A stretch of 64,000 nt of DNA from Rhodobacterales bacterium (GCA_002748285.1 PDSA01000027.1:55284-119283); one strand, 5' to 3'. Positions 28,069-38,339 are shown, counted from the stretch's first letter. Notes: generated by a model not told the origin, from the sequence alone. Program-made: numbers and translations.

Positions 28069-29382
28069 TCAGCTTGCGATTGGCACCGCGCCCAGCGAAT
28101 TGGCCTTGCTGTCGGTCACCAGAACCCGGTGGATTTCACCGATCTGCATATGTGGCGCGTTAATATGGACCGCGTGCAAATGCTGGCTTTTGCCGATCAT
28201 CTGCCCTTCCTGCCGCCCTTTCTTTTCGATCAGCACATCCACCTGCTGCCCGACCATGGCCTGCTGCAATTCGCGCTGCTGTTGGGTCAGCAGAGCCTGA
28301 AGCCGCTGCAACCGCTCATCGGCCACCTCGGCGGCAACAAAAGCACGTTCCGCCGCCGGCGTGCCCGGGCGGGCCGAGTATTTGAACGAATAAGCCTGCC
28401 CATAGCGCACCTGGCGCACCAGCTCCATGGTGTCTTCGAAATCGGCATCTTCTTCGCCGGGAAAACCGACGATGAAATCGCCCGAGATCAGAATATCTGG
28501 GCGTGCGGCACGGATGCGTTCGATCAGGCGCAGATATTGCTCAGCCGTGTGCTGGCGGTTCATGCCTTTCAGCACCTTGTCGCTGCCCGACTGCACCGGC
28601 AGATGCAGATAAGGCATCAGCTTGTCACAGCTGCCATGGGCCTCGATCAGATCATCGCTCATATCGTTGGGGTGCGAGGTGGTGAAACGGATGCGATCCA
28701 GCCCGTCAATTTCGCTGAGCGCCCAGATCAGCTGCGCCAGAGTCCAATCCTCACCATTATAGGCGTTCACATTCTGCCCCAGCAGGTTGATCTCGCGCAC
28801 GCCACGATCCACAAGATCGCGGGCTTCGCGGATGATCCGCTGCGGCGGGCGGCTGACTTCGGCACCGCGGGTATAGGGCACCACGCAAAAGGCACAGAAT
28901 TTGTCACAGCCCTCCTGCACCGTCAAAAACGCAGCCGGAGCACGTTTGGGCAGCGGGCGTGCGGGCAGTTTGTCAAATTTGCTCTCCAGCGGGAAATCGG
29001 TGTCCAGCGCCTTTTGCCCCTCATCGACCTTTTGCATCAGATCGGGCAGACGATGATAGGCTTGCGGGCCGACCACCAGGTCCACCAGCGGCTGACGGCG
29101 GATAATCTCGGCCCCTTCGGCCTGCGCCACACAGCCAGCCACGCCGACCTTGAGATCAGGGTTTTCGGCCTTCAGCCCCTTATAACGCCCCAGCTCGGAA
29201 TAAATCTTTTCAGCGGCTTTTTCACGAATATGGCAGGTGTTGAGCAAAATCATATCCGCCCCCTCGGGCGTGTTGACCTGCTCATAGCCCGAACCGCCCA
29301 GCGCTTCGGCCATGCGTTCACTGTCATAGACATTCATCTGACAGCCATAGGTTTTGATAAACAGCTTTTTCGTGTTTGACAT
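28069..29382 (-). CDS. miaB: tRNA-2-methylthio-N6-dimethylallyladenosine synthase
   Basis: MiaB is a radical-SAM methylthiotransferase that adds the 2-methylthio group to i6A37 in tRNA. About 437 residues: an UPF0004 domain with Cys in 'YGCQMN', '[10 protein letters not shown]' and 'VAGCVAQ' (first Fe-S cluster), the radical-SAM CxxxCxxC in '[15 protein letters not shown]', and a C-terminal TRAM domain. ATG 29382 ('[17 protein letters not shown]') is the likely start although the frame is open to 29427. The 248 bases between it and the OmpA gene contain no supported gene. Confidence 0.96.
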   Translation of the reverse strand: MSNTKKLFIKTYGCQMNVYDSERMAEALGGSGYEQVNTPEGADMILLNTCHIREKAAEKIYSELGRYKGLKAENPDLKVGVAGCVAQAEGAEIIRRQPLVDLVVGPQAYHRLPDLMQKVDEGQKALDTDFPLESKFDKLPARPLPKRAPAAFLTVQEGCDKFCAFCVVPYTRGAEVSRPPQRIIREARDLVDRGVREINLLGQNVNAYNGEDWTLAQLIWALSEIDGLDRIRFTTSHPNDMSDDLIEAHGSCDKLMPYLHLPVQSGSDKVLKGMNRQHTAEQYLRLIERIRAARPDILISGDFIVGFPGEEDADFEDTMELVRQVRYGQAYSFKYSARPGTPAAERAFVAAEVADERLQRLQALLTQQQRELQQAMVGQQVDVLIEKKGRQEGQMIGKSQHLHAVHINAPHMQIGEIHRVLVTDSKANSLGAVPIAS

Positions 29383-29505
29383 CTCAGGGTACCATTTTTC
29401 GCACGTTTCAGGCGGTCCTCCATACACAATGCAGCCAAGGCTTGCAATAAAGTCAGAATTAACCGAATCTGATGCAAACCCGCATATAAGGGAACAGGCC
29501 AGACG

Positions 29506-30375
29506 ATGCAGTATAATGATTTGAACGATTTTTTAAAGACCGGCAGCGCGGCGCTGACCAAAGGGCCGGTGGCGCTGATTCTGGTTGAGGATCTGATTGA
29601 GGTAGAGACCTGCATCCGCCACCATCTGCAGCTGGGCTTCAAACAAGTGCTAGTGTTTGGCCCGCCCGAAATCAGCCTGCCCGAGCGTATCGCCAAGGTG
29701 GTGCATCTGATCCCCTATGACATGACCGCAGATGCGGCGCTGCAAACGGCGGTGAACAGCATCATCAACGTCGCCCCCGGGCAATGGCTGTATTATTGCT
29801 ATAACGCCGAATATCTGTTCTTTCCGTTTTGCGAATCCCGCACGGTGGGCGAGATGCTGGCGTTTAGCGCCGAAGAGCGCCGCAACAGCATCCTGACCTA
29901 TGTGATTGACCTCTATGCTGCCGATCTTGAGCAGTTCCCCAATGCCGTCTGCCTTGAGGATGCGCATCTGGACAAATCCGGCTATTACGCGCTGGCCCGC
30001 CCCGACCCAGCCAATCACAACCATCCGAAAACCCGGCAGCTAGATTTCTTTGGCGGGCTGCGCTGGCGGTTTGAAGAGCATATCCCGGCGGCAAAGCGCA
30101 AAATCGACCGGATCGCGCTGTTTCGGGCCAAGCCCGGACTGAAATTGCGCGAGGATCATTGCTTTAATGATGAGGAATACAACACCTATTCCTGCGAATG
30201 GCACCATAATATCACGGCGGCGATCTGTTCTTTTCGCACGGCAAAGGCGCTCAAGCACAACCCGGGATCAACCTTTGATATTGACAATTTCCGCTGGCAC
30301 AATTCCTGCAAGTTCGAATGGCATTCGCAGCAGCTATTGGATCTGGGGCTGATGGAACCGGGGCAGTGGTTTTAA
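29506..30375 (+). CDS. Glycosyltransferase family 2-like protein, function unknown
   Basis: A 289-residue soluble protein. The opening '[34 protein letters not shown]' resembles family-2-like glycosyltransferases that begin with a conflict between donor strand and 'E-x2-x2-x-HH-x2-GF'. '[16 protein letters not shown]' and '[14 protein letters not shown]' fit the middle of such proteins, and the C-terminus has '[17 protein letters not shown]'. No DXD motif is clear, so catalysis is uncertain. It starts 123 bases from the divergent miaB and stands alone. The assignment is by fold-level resemblance from memory. Confidence 0.6.
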   Translation: MQYNDLNDFLKTGSAALTKGPVALILVEDLIEVETCIRHHLQLGFKQVLVFGPPEISLPERIAKVVHLIPYDMTADAALQTAVNSIINVAPGQWLYYCYNAEYLFFPFCESRTVGEMLAFSAEERRNSILTYVIDLYAADLEQFPNAVCLEDAHLDKSGYYALARPDPANHNHPKTRQLDFFGGLRWRFEEHIPAAKRKIDRIALFRAKPGLKLREDHCFNDEEYNTYSCEWHHNITAAICSFRTAKALKHNPGSTFDIDNFRWHNSCKFEWHSQQLLDLGLMEPGQWF

Positions 30376-30531
30376 CTTTCAATTGGGGCGTGAGGGTGTC
30401 CTGCCGGCGCGTTTGCATGGCACATCTCAGCCCCCTTGCCCGCCCCTCTGTCATTGCCTTTGGATCAACCTCCCTGAAACACTCGCGTTTCATCCCTTTT
30501 TACCGGGCTCTGGGGATTCTCTCATCCCGCA

Positions 30532-31329
30532 TTACTGCGCCTCACTCGGCCCTTTGGCAACGGCTTGCAAAAACACCCGCACTGCGGCCTCGAATTCGCG
30601 CGGCTTTTCCGCGTGCAGCCAATGCCCGGCACCGGGGATGCTGGCAAACCGGGCCTTGGGGAACAAGGCTTTGATCTGCGGGCGATGCGCGGGCTGCACG
30701 TAGTCTGAATTGGCCCCCGACAGAAACAGCGTCGGCCCGGTATATTGGGTGTCAAATTCCGGGAAGCCCATGATCTTGGGCATCTCAGCCTCCAGCACAT
30801 CCAGATTCAACCGCCAGCGTTTGGCCTTCAGATCCAGCGATTGCAGCAAAAATGCCCGGGTCGGGGCATCCTGAATATGCGCCGCCAGCGCCTGATTGGC
30901 CTCTGAGCGGGTCTCGTATTGGCTTAGATCCAGCCGCCGCAGCGCGTGGATGATCTGCACCTGACTGTGCTGATACACCACCGGCGCAATATCGGCGACG
31001 ATCAGACTGCGCAGCATCCCGGGATGGCTCAGCGCCAGCGCCATCGCCGCTTTGCCGCCCATCGAATGCCCCAGCAGATCGGCGCGCCCTCCATGGGCGG
31101 TGATGATTTCGGCCAGATCGCCGGCCATATCGGCATAGCTATGGCTGCTCTGCCAGGGGCTGGCGGCGTGGTTGCGCATATCCACCGCGATCACTTTGCG
31201 CTCTGAGGACAGCTTTTTGGCGATTACCCCCCAATTTCGCGCCGAGCCATACAGCCCATGCACGATCAGCAGCGGCGGCTGCGGGCTGATGGGGGCGGTT
31301 TGAGGCGGGATGATAACAGAGTTGAGCAT
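30532..31329 (-). CDS. Alpha/beta-fold hydrolase (YbfF-like esterase)
   Basis: A 265-residue hydrolase. The start 'LIVHGLYGSARNW' holds the oxyanion HG-x-x-G, 'LLGHSMGGKAAM' is the nucleophile elbow with Ser in GHSMG, and the C-terminal 'GAGHWLHAEKP' holds the catalytic His. This combination is typical of YbfF-type esterases with broad acyl-ester activity. The frame is open to 31401, but 'MLNSVII' at 31329 is the closest start to the first strand. No signal peptide, so cytoplasmic. The flanking gap (30376-30531) holds nothing I can support. Confidence 0.87.
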   Translation of the reverse strand: MLNSVIIPPQTAPISPQPPLLIVHGLYGSARNWGVIAKKLSSERKVIAVDMRNHAASPWQSSHSYADMAGDLAEIITAHGGRADLLGHSMGGKAAMALALSHPGMLRSLIVADIAPVVYQHSQVQIIHALRRLDLSQYETRSEANQALAAHIQDAPTRAFLLQSLDLKAKRWRLNLDVLEAEMPKIMGFPEFDTQYTGPTLFLSGANSDYVQPAHRPQIKALFPKARFASIPGAGHWLHAEKPREFEAAVRVFLQAVAKGPSEAQ

Positions 31330-31448
31330 GGTCCCCAGCATAGCCCAGCCCTCGCCCCTGTGCCAGAGGCGGTTTGGTTTCAGCCCGAGGCAGGACGGCA
31401 CGGCATGAAAGCCCCTGTCTTATTCAGCAGCGCAGCTGTCCGGCCAAC

Positions 31449-31486
31449 AAAAAACCGCCCCACATCTTGCTGCGGGGCGGTTTTTA
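31449..31486 (-). terminator. Bidirectional terminator between the tandem Usp gene and the hydrolase
   Basis: A stem of ACCGCCCC with GGGGCGGT closes an 11-base loop. It is flanked by an A-run on the left and a T-run on the right, so it can terminate on both strands. It lies 22 bases beyond the stop of the tandem-domain universal stress gene. Confidence 0.85.
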
Positions 31487-31507
31487 ATGTCTGCAATGAT
31501 GCGCCGA

Positions 31508-32353
31508 TTATTCGGACATCAGCACCGGAACGATCATCTGATGCAGGATGGTTTCGGTCACACCGCCAAAGGCTTTTTCACGCAACCGCGAATGGCCAAA
31601 GGCGCCCATCACCAGCAAATCAGCCGCCGAATCCGAGATATAGTTCTGAATGATGGTATCCACCGACAATTCCGGGTTCACCTTGACCACCACCTGAGCA
31701 TTCACCCCATGGCGTTTCAGATGCTCCACCAGGTTTTCCCCCTGCGCCCCACCAAAGTCAGAGCTGCGCTTTTTCGGGTTCACTACCAGCACGTCAACAG
31801 ATTTGCGCGCCTTGAGCATCGGAATCGCATCATTCACTGCCCGCACCGCTTTTTTACCGCCATCCCAAGCGATCACAGCCCGGCGCACTTTTGTTTCGTA
31901 GCGACCGATATAAGGCACCACATAAACTGAGCGCCCGGAATTATGCAGCACATTTTCCAGCAGAGATTCCTGAAAATCCTTGCTCTTGCTGTCCGGGTTG
32001 GGCTGGCCGACAAAAATCAGATCGGCGTGGCGGGCAAAAAACGCCATCCGGGCCGGAGCCTTGGTGCCGGGGCATTTGATGATCCGGCTGGCATATTCAA
32101 TACCGGCCTCTTTGGCCGCAGCTTCGAATTTCTCAACCGCACTTTCAGCCGATTTCTGCACGATCTCTTGCTGGGCCTGAGTCAGTGAGCTGGGGAAATC
32201 AATGCCGATATAGGTTGAAATCGTCGATTCCAACGCCAATGCGATCCCGGTCAGGCGCGCCCCTTCACGTTTGGCCAGCGCAACGGCACTTGCAACGCGC
32301 TCGGCACAAACTTCAGTATCATCGAGATGGACCAGAATATCTTTGTAGGACAC
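31508..32353 (-). CDS. Universal stress protein, two tandem UspA domains
   Basis: 281 residues containing two Usp folds. Domain 1 starts 'MSYKDILVHLDDTEVC' and ends near 'DLIFVGQPNPDSKSKD'. Domain 2 starts near 'KVRRAVIAWDGGKKAVRAV' and ends with the canonical ATP loop 'LLVMGAFGHSRLREKAFGGVT' followed by 'IPVLMSE'-like residues. Only the second domain keeps a good G-x2-G-x9-G-(S/T) loop, suggesting one functional nucleotide site. It is a single-gene unit ended by a strong terminator. The 373 bases on its other side hold the rpsA promoter and leader. Confidence 0.93.
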   Translation of the reverse strand: MSYKDILVHLDDTEVCAERVASAVALAKREGARLTGIALALESTISTYIGIDFPSSLTQAQQEIVQKSAESAVEKFEAAAKEAGIEYASRIIKCPGTKAPARMAFFARHADLIFVGQPNPDSKSKDFQESLLENVLHNSGRSVYVVPYIGRYETKVRRAVIAWDGGKKAVRAVNDAIPMLKARKSVDVLVVNPKKRSSDFGGAQGENLVEHLKRHGVNAQVVVKVNPELSVDTIIQNYISDSAADLLVMGAFGHSRLREKAFGGVTETILHQMIVPVLMSE

Positions 32354-32536
32354 GGATTGGGCTCCTTAACTTTATATTATCTTTGCATTATGCAAGCTGT
32401 TTCAAATAGCATTCATAGAGGAATTGAACATAAATTCAATTATTCTTTGCCCCTGCCACCCAGTTTGGTAAAATTTTCCGAAACGCCCGCGCCCAATCCG
32501 GCCCGGCACAGAACCGCTGCAAGGGGTGTATGGCCC

Positions 32537-32565
32537 TTGCCATCGCGGCGTAATTCTTTTATACG
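32537..32565 (+). promoter_or_regulatory. Predicted sigma-70 promoter of rpsA
   Basis: TTGCCA (32537-32542) and TATACG (32560-32565) are separated by exactly 17 bases. Transcription would start near 32572, giving an rpsA leader of about 155 bases. This is the best promoter match in the 32354-32726 gap. Confidence 0.5.
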
Positions 32566-32604
32566 CGCGCTGTTCGATGGGTTTTGGAACCATTTCAATG
32601 GGCA

Positions 32605-32632
32605 GGGTCGGAGTCGCTCCGGCCCTTGTTGT
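32605..32632 (+). promoter_or_regulatory. Hairpin in the rpsA leader, possible attenuator
   Basis: GGGTCGGAG pairs with CTCCGGCCC (one T-G pair) around a three-base loop, followed by TTGTTGT. It lies about 95 bases before the rpsA start, within the predicted leader. It could be an attenuator or part of an S1 feedback structure; the T-run is broken, so a true terminator is doubtful. Confidence 0.4.
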
Positions 32633-32726
32633 ATCTCAAACACCCTTCGGGCCAAACCTGAATGAAACAGACCGGCGGAGCCAACCGCGCGGCCAGAAAA
32701 CGTAATTATAAGGAAACCGAGACCAC

Positions 32727-34505
32727 ATGGCTCAATCAGTATCTATGGAGGATTTCGAAGCCCTCCTTGAAGAAAGCTTCGAAATTGACACCCCCGCCGA
32801 GGGCTCTGTCGTAAAAGGAAAAGTCATCGCAATCGAAAGTGGCCAGGCCATTATTGATGTCGGCTATAAAATGGAAGGCCGCGTTGACGTCAAAGAATTC
32901 GCAAATCCCGGTGAAGCCCCTGAAATCGCCGTTGGCGACGAGGTCGACGTGTTTCTGCGCATGGTCGAGAACTCGAAGGGTGAAGCGGTCATCAGCCACG
33001 AAATGGCCCGCCGCGAAGCCGCCTGGGATCGTCTGGAAAAAGCCTATGCCGACGAAGAGCGCGTGGATGGCGCGATCTTTGGCCGCGTCAAGGGTGGCTT
33101 TACCGTTGATCTGGGCGGGGCTGTGGCCTTCTTGCCCGGCAGCCAGGTTGATGTGCGCCCCGTGCGCGATGCCGGCCCGCTGATGGGTCTGAAACAGCCG
33201 TTCCAAATCCTGAAAATGGATCGCCGCCGCGGCAATATCGTGGTCTCGCGCCGCGCCATTCTGGAAGAGAGCCGCCAGGAACAGCGCGCCGAAGTCATCG
33301 GCAAGCTGGCCGAAGGCGACACTGTCGAAGGTGTGGTCAAGAACATCACCGAATATGGTGCCTTCGTCGATCTGGGCGGTGTGGACGGGCTGCTGCACGT
33401 CACCGATATGGCCTGGCGCCGGGTCAACCACCCCTCGGAAATCCTGTCGATTGGCGAAACCATCAATGTTCAGGTCATCAAGATCAACAAGGAAACCCAC
33501 CGCATCAGCCTTGGCCTGAAACAGCTGCAGGATGATCCATGGTCGCTGGTCGAAAGCAAATATGCGCTGGAAACCGTGCATAAGGGCCGCGTCACCAACA
33601 TCACCGATTACGGTGCTTTTGTTGAGCTGGAGCCCGGCGTTGAAGGTCTGGTTCACGTTTCCGAAATGTCGTGGACCAAAAAGAACGTGCATCCGGGCAA
33701 GATCGTTTCCACCAGCCAGGAAGTCGAAGTCATGGTGCTGGAAATCGACAGCGCCAAGCGCCGTGTGTCGCTGGGTCTGAAACAGACCATGCGCAACCCA
33801 TGGGAAGTGTTCGCTGAAACCCACCCCGCCGGCACCGAAGTTGAAGGCGAAGTCAAAAACATCACCGAATTCGGCCTGTTCATCGGTCTGGAAGGTGACA
33901 TTGACGGCATGGTTCACCTGTCTGACCTGACATGGGAAGGCCGCGGCGAAGACGTGATTGGCGACTACCACAAAAATGACGTGGTCAAGGCGGTTGTCAC
34001 CGAAGTTGACGTTGAAAAAGAGCGCATCTCGCTTTCGGTCAAGGCACTGGGAGATGATCCGTTCCAAGGTGCCACCGATGGCGTCAAGCGTGGCTCGATC
34101 ATCACGGTTGAGGTAACCTCGATCGAAGATGGCGGTATCGAGGTGACTTATGAGGGCATGAAATCCTTCATCCGTCGCTCGGACCTGTCGCGTGACCGCG
34201 CCGAGCAACGCCCCGAGCGTTTCGGTGTTGGCGACAAGATCGACGTGCGCGTCACCAATGTCGACAACAAAACCCGCCGTCTGGGCCTGTCGATCAAAGC
34301 TCGCGAAATCGCCGAAGAAAAAGAAGCCGTGGCACAATATGGCTCTTCGGATTCCGGTGCATCGCTGGGCGACATTCTGGGCGCAGCTTACAACAGCACA
34401 GCACTGATGCCGCCCTTTTGGGTCAGCGACAAAATACCGGCCGAAATCAGCGTATTAGCCCGCATTTTACCCATTTTTCTATCGTATTTTATTTCTAAAT
34501 CGTGA
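32727..34505 (+). CDS. rpsA: 30S ribosomal protein S1, with an unusual C-terminal tail
   Basis: S1 binds mRNA and helps dock it on the 30S subunit. The protein starts 'MAQSVSMEDFEALLEESF' and carries six S1 OB-fold repeats, the later ones marked by 'GRVTNITDYGAFVELE', 'GEVKNITEFGLFIGLE' and similar phrases. It follows AAGGAAACC at eight bases. Alphaproteobacterial S1 is usually near 555-565 residues, ending soon after the conserved 'GASLGDILGAA'. Here another 37 hydrophobic residues follow ('YNSTALMPPFWV' onward), for 592 in all. A single-base change near 34385 would restore an early stop at 34405. See findings. Confidence 0.95.
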   Translation: MAQSVSMEDFEALLEESFEIDTPAEGSVVKGKVIAIESGQAIIDVGYKMEGRVDVKEFANPGEAPEIAVGDEVDVFLRMVENSKGEAVISHEMARREAAWDRLEKAYADEERVDGAIFGRVKGGFTVDLGGAVAFLPGSQVDVRPVRDAGPLMGLKQPFQILKMDRRRGNIVVSRRAILEESRQEQRAEVIGKLAEGDTVEGVVKNITEYGAFVDLGGVDGLLHVTDMAWRRVNHPSEILSIGETINVQVIKINKETHRISLGLKQLQDDPWSLVESKYALETVHKGRVTNITDYGAFVELEPGVEGLVHVSEMSWTKKNVHPGKIVSTSQEVEVMVLEIDSAKRRVSLGLKQTMRNPWEVFAETHPAGTEVEGEVKNITEFGLFIGLEGDIDGMVHLSDLTWEGRGEDVIGDYHKNDVVKAVVTEVDVEKERISLSVKALGDDPFQGATDGVKRGSIITVEVTSIEDGGIEVTYEGMKSFIRRSDLSRDRAEQRPERFGVGDKIDVRVTNVDNKTRRLGLSIKAREIAEEKEAVAQYGSSDSGASLGDILGAAYNSTALMPPFWVSDKIPAEISVLARILPIFLSYFISKS

Positions 34506-34597
34506 ATATTTGCCTATACTCAACGCTACAAAACGATGCCGGTGCCGATTTATCCGGGCCGCATCGGGGATGGTGAACGTAAGAGGGGATGGGAAAG

Positions 34598-34879
34598 ATG
34601 ATCAGGTCGGAGTTGATTCAGAAAATTGCGGATGACAACCCGCATCTTCTTCAACGGGACGTTGAGCGCATCGTTGCCACCATCTTTGAGGAAATCATCG
34701 CCGCCATGGCCCGGGGTGACCGGGTCGAGCTGCGCGGCTTTGGCGCATTTTCGGTCAAGAAACGCGATGCCCGGGTGGGCCGCAACCCCCGCACCGGCGA
34801 ATCCGTCAATGTCGAAGCCAAATATGTGCCGTTTTTCAAAACCGGCAAGCTGCTCCGCGACCGGCTGAACGGCAAATAA
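34598..34879 (+). CDS. ihfB: Integration host factor subunit beta
   Basis: IHF-beta, 93 residues from the ATG at 34598. It heterodimerises with IHF-alpha to bend DNA in replication, transcription and recombination. The sequence '[12 protein letters not shown]' and '[12 protein letters not shown]' make the dimer core; the beta-arm '[26 protein letters not shown]' contains the minor-groove-intercalating Pro of 'GRNPRTGE'. An upstream ATG at 34589 touches the AAGAGGGG ribosome site, leaving no spacing, whereas 34598 sits nine bases from it. rpsA–ihfB linkage is classic in proteobacteria. Confidence 0.96.
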   Translation: MIRSELIQKIADDNPHLLQRDVERIVATIFEEIIAAMARGDRVELRGFGAFSVKKRDARVGRNPRTGESVNVEAKYVPFFKTGKLLRDRLNGK

Positions 34880-34909
34880 TCTATACCATTTCATTCAGAG
34901 GCCCGGCCC

Positions 34910-35290
34910 ATGCGCTATATTCGTTATATTCGCTATGCATTCTATCTGCTGATCGGCATTTGCCTGTTCACCCTGGCCATCGCCAATCGTGGCCTCGTGA
35001 CGCTGCATTTGCTGCCCGAGCAACTGGCCGGTTTTGTCGGCCTGCCCAACACGCTGCAAATGCCGCTGTTTCTGGTGATCTTTGCCGGGGTGGTTATCGG
35101 GCTGATGGTCGGCTTTGTCTGGGAATGGAGCCGCGAATACAAAATCCGCGCCGAGGCCAATCGCAACCGGCGCGATGCCAAAGACCTTGAGCGTGAAGTT
35201 CAGCGCCTGAAAACCGACAATCCCGAAGAGCAGGACGAAATCCTTGCCTTGCTTGAGAGTTCGCCAAACGCCGCCAAACGCGGTTCATGA
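34910..35290 (+). CDS. LapA family membrane protein (DUF1049)
   Basis: A 126-residue inner-membrane protein with two N-terminal helices ('[18 protein letters not shown]' and '[21 protein letters not shown]') and a cytoplasmic charged coiled-coil tail. '[12 protein letters not shown]' between the helices is the DUF1049 signature. In E. coli LapA works with LapB (YciM) to regulate LpxC and lipopolysaccharide output. Its TGA overlaps the trpF ATG by four bases, making trpF translation coupled to it. The rpsA–ihfB–lapA–trpF–trpB order is conserved in Rhodobacteraceae. Confidence 0.88.
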   Translation: MRYIRYIRYAFYLLIGICLFTLAIANRGLVTLHLLPEQLAGFVGLPNTLQMPLFLVIFAGVVIGLMVGFVWEWSREYKIRAEANRNRRDAKDLEREVQRLKTDNPEEQDEILALLESSPNAAKRGS

Positions 35291-35937
35291 GTGGCATCAA
35301 AGTCAAAATCTGCGGCCTGAGCCGCCCCGAAGATGTCACCGCCGCCGCCATGGCCGGGGCGTCTTATGTCGGTTTCGTGTTCTTTGAAAAATCGCCGCGC
35401 CATGTCAGCATTGCACAAGCCAGCGCTCTGGCCCGCGCCCTGCCATCCCCGCCCACCCGGGTGGCACTGACAGTGAACGCCGATGATGCGCTGCTGGATG
35501 CCATCACCTCTGCCGTGCCGGTGGACATGCTGCAACTGCATGGCAGCGAACCCCCGCAGCGGGTCCGCCAGATCAAGGCCCGCTATGGCCTGCCGGTGAT
35601 CAAAGCCATCGGCATCGCCAGCCCCGTCGATCTGACCACGGCCCACAGCTATGCCACCATCGCCGATCAACTGCTGCTGGACGCCAAACCACCCAAAGAC
35701 GCCCCCCTGCCCGGCGGCAATGGCCTGGCCTTTGACTGGCAGCTGATCGCCAATCAGCGCTGGCCGATTCCGTGGATGCTGGCCGGAGGGCTGGCCCCCG
35801 AAAACGTGGCCGAAGCCGTGCGGTTGACCGGGGCGACTCAGCTGGATGTGTCCTCGGGCGTGGAGAGCCGCCCCGGGGTCAAGGATCACACATTGATCGC
35901 GGCCTTTATCAACGCCGCAAAAGGAGAAACGCCATGA
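35287..35937 (+). CDS. trpF: Phosphoribosylanthranilate isomerase
   Basis: TrpF converts phosphoribosylanthranilate to CdRP in tryptophan synthesis. The 216-residue TIM-barrel begins '[12 protein letters not shown]', where the Cys is the general base, and shows '[12 protein letters not shown]', 'LQLHGSE', '[17 protein letters not shown]' and the phosphate loop '[12 protein letters not shown]' then '[14 protein letters not shown]'. The Asp of 'LLDAK' is the general acid. It overlaps lapA on one side and trpB on the other by four bases each. Confidence 0.96.
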   Translation: MSGIKVKICGLSRPEDVTAAAMAGASYVGFVFFEKSPRHVSIAQASALARALPSPPTRVALTVNADDALLDAITSAVPVDMLQLHGSEPPQRVRQIKARYGLPVIKAIGIASPVDLTTAHSYATIADQLLLDAKPPKDAPLPGGNGLAFDWQLIANQRWPIPWMLAGGLAPENVAEAVRLTGATQLDVSSGVESRPGVKDHTLIAAFINAAKGETP

Positions 35938-37163
35938 CAACCCCGCCCAACAGTTACAAAACCGGCCCGGATGAGCGCGGTCGCTTTGGCAATTTCGGGG
36001 GTCGGTTCGTATCGGAAACCCTGATGCCGCTGATCCTGTCGCTGGAGGCCGAATATGAACGCGCCAAAACCGATGACAGTTTTTGGGCCGAAATGGATGA
36101 TCTGTGGACGCATTACGTTGGCCGCCCCAGCCCGCTCTATTTTGCCGACCGGCTGACGGCCGAGCTGGGCGGCGCGAAAATCTACCTGAAACGCGACGAG
36201 CTGAACCACACCGGCGCCCACAAGATCAACAATGTTCTGGGGCAGATCATTCTGGCCCGACGCATGGGCAAGACCCGCATCATCGCCGAAACCGGCGCCG
36301 GCCAGCATGGGGTAGCGACCGCCACGGTCTGCGCCAAATTCGGCCTGAAATGCGTGATTTACATGGGCGCGCATGATGTTGAACGTCAGGCGCCCAATGT
36401 GTTTCGGATGCGTCTGCTGGGGGCCGAGGTGGTGGCTGTGACCTCGGGCCGGGGCACGCTCAAGGATGCGATGAATGACGCGATGCGCGACTGGGTGACC
36501 AATGTGGACAACACTTTTTACTGCATCGGCACCGTGGCCGGGCCGCATCCTTATCCGGCGATGGTGCGGGATTTTCAGGCGATCATCGGCAAAGAGGCCA
36601 AACAGCAGATGCTGGCCGCCGAGGGCCGCCTGCCCGATACGGTGATTGCCGCGATTGGCGGGGGCTCGAACGCGATGGGGCTGTTCTTTCCGTTTTTGGA
36701 TGATGATTCGGTCAATATTATCGGGGTCGAGGCCGGCGGCAAGGGGGTGAATGCCAAGAACGAGCATTGCGCTTCGCTGACCGGAGGCCGTCCGGGCGTG
36801 CTGCATGGCAACCGCACCTATCTGATGCAGGATGAGGATGGGCAGATTCTAGAGGGCTATTCGATTTCCGCCGGGTTGGATTACCCGGGCATCGGGCCCG
36901 AACATAGCTGGCTGCACGACATTGGCCGGGCGCAATATGTGGCGATCACCGATGTCGAGGCGCTGGCCGCGTTTGAAAAATGCTGTGAATTGGAGGGCAT
37001 CATCCCGGCGCTCGAACCCTCGCACGCGCTGGCGCATGTGATAAAGATCGCCCCGGAATTGCCCAAGGATCACCTGATCTGCATGAATATGTGTGGGCGC
37101 GGCGACAAGGATATCTTTACCGTGGCCCGTGCGCTTGGAGTCGAGATGAACACCGGGGCATAA
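35934..37163 (+). CDS. trpB: Tryptophan synthase subunit beta
   Basis: TrpB joins indole and serine to make tryptophan using PLP. The catalytic Lys is Lys97 in 'HTGAHKIN', and the phosphate-binding glycine loop is 'GGGSNAMG'. '[10 protein letters not shown]' is the conserved carboxylate-binding stretch. 409 residues, normal for the family. The frame is open to 35772, but ATG 35934 ('[13 protein letters not shown]') follows AAAGGAG and overlaps the trpF stop. trpA is not next to it in this window. Confidence 0.97.
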   Translation: MTTPPNSYKTGPDERGRFGNFGGRFVSETLMPLILSLEAEYERAKTDDSFWAEMDDLWTHYVGRPSPLYFADRLTAELGGAKIYLKRDELNHTGAHKINNVLGQIILARRMGKTRIIAETGAGQHGVATATVCAKFGLKCVIYMGAHDVERQAPNVFRMRLLGAEVVAVTSGRGTLKDAMNDAMRDWVTNVDNTFYCIGTVAGPHPYPAMVRDFQAIIGKEAKQQMLAAEGRLPDTVIAAIGGGSNAMGLFFPFLDDDSVNIIGVEAGGKGVNAKNEHCASLTGGRPGVLHGNRTYLMQDEDGQILEGYSISAGLDYPGIGPEHSWLHDIGRAQYVAITDVEALAAFEKCCELEGIIPALEPSHALAHVIKIAPELPKDHLICMNMCGRGDKDIFTVARALGVEMNTGA

Positions 37164-37354
37164 TATCGGGAGGAACGGCATGGTGTGATTGCGACTCACA
37201 CCAATGCTGGACAATCCGGGGGCGAAGGCCGTGATGCGGTCAACACACCAGATCCTGCCCCCAGAGCAGAGATCGCCGCGATCACACCATGTCTTTGCCG
37301 TTTTTGGCGCTGACGGCGGCGGAGTTATTGAGCTGAATGCAGCCCTGCCCGTGG
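37164..37354. other. Intergenic stretch between convergent trpB and terC
   Basis: The 191 bases hold short open frames without ribosome sites or family resemblance. A GTGTGA–TCACAC inverted repeat of six bases occurs at about 37182-37202. No clear terminator or RNA gene is visible. Confidence 0.4.
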
Positions 37355-38173
37355 CTACAACTTACCCCCCGTCCGGCGCTCGGCCGCCAGTTTGCGGGCA
37401 TAGCCGGACTGGATGATTTCGACCGCCACCAGCACGATGATCGAGAAATAGAAGGTGGTTTTGGACATCGGGATCAGCGCATGGCCAAAGATTTTGAGCT
37501 GCAAGCCATCATCATGCATCGCGTGCGCCGCCGCCGGTCCGGCTTCGCCCAGCAACACCACCCCGACGATCAGCAGGATGAACAGGCCCAGCACCTCATA
37601 CATGCGGTTCTTTTCCAGAAATGCCGTGACCCCATCGGCCAGTGCCAGCATAGCGATGCCCGATAGCACAATCGCTATGGCCAGAACCGGGAACACATCT
37701 GTGATCGCCAGTGCCGACAGAACCGAATCAAAGCTGAAAATCAGGTTCATGATCACAATCATTGCGACCACCTGCACGGCGGATTTGCCTTTTTTGCCGC
37801 TGACATCGTGGTCCAGATGTTCCATCGTCAGCATATGGCTGATTTCCTTGACCGCCGTATAGATGATGAAGATCCCGCCGATGATGAATACCATGGTGGC
37901 AAAATTCACCCCGCCTTCGATCATGCCGGGCTGCTTAAACACATAAAACGGTTTCGACATGGCGGCGATCAGCTTGATCATCACAAACAGCAGCACCACC
38001 CGCAGGATCACCGCGATGATGATTCCCCAAAAACGCACGGATTTTTGCTGATGGGCCGGGGCGCGTTTGCTTTCGATGCTGATGTAAAGCAGGTTGTCAA
38101 AGCCCAGAACGGCTTGCAAAAAGATCAACACCAGCAGATTTGCGGCGTTTTCGATGGTTAAGAGATCGGCCAT
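37355..38173 (-). CDS. TerC family integral membrane protein
   Basis: A 272-residue membrane protein with about seven helices. The TerC hallmark is 'LQAVLGFDNLLYISIES', with a conserved Asp-Asn inside the first helix, and a repeat-related acidic segment 'LIFSFDSVLSALAITD' later. TerC proteins have been tied to tellurite resistance and to metal (Mn) handling during protein export. It is transcribed away from the XpaC–TelA gene run, sharing the 166-base gap between 38174 and 38339, which suggests joint stress-related control. Confidence 0.9.
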   Translation of the reverse strand: MADLLTIENAANLLVLIFLQAVLGFDNLLYISIESKRAPAHQQKSVRFWGIIIAVILRVVLLFVMIKLIAAMSKPFYVFKQPGMIEGGVNFATMVFIIGGIFIIYTAVKEISHMLTMEHLDHDVSGKKGKSAVQVVAMIVIMNLIFSFDSVLSALAITDVFPVLAIAIVLSGIAMLALADGVTAFLEKNRMYEVLGLFILLIVGVVLLGEAGPAAAHAMHDDGLQLKIFGHALIPMSKTTFYFSIIVLVAVEIIQSGYARKLAAERRTGGKL

Positions 38174-38339
38174 GATGCGCGCTCCTTTTGGTTTGGGGTG
38201 TTATCGCTTCATATCGCCCAAACCCGGTTTTGCAAATATGAAAGACATGGTGAGCTGTCTATATAGACAAACAAAGCTGTTTCAGCGTATTGTTCACGCC
38301 ATGCTTGAGTACCCTTCCAAGGGCTCCAAAAGGGAAACG

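Noticed and set aside
32736..34337. 533-residue open frame on the minus strand opposite rpsA
   Set aside because: Antisense to six recognisable S1 domains; the regular repeats merely leave the opposite frame open.
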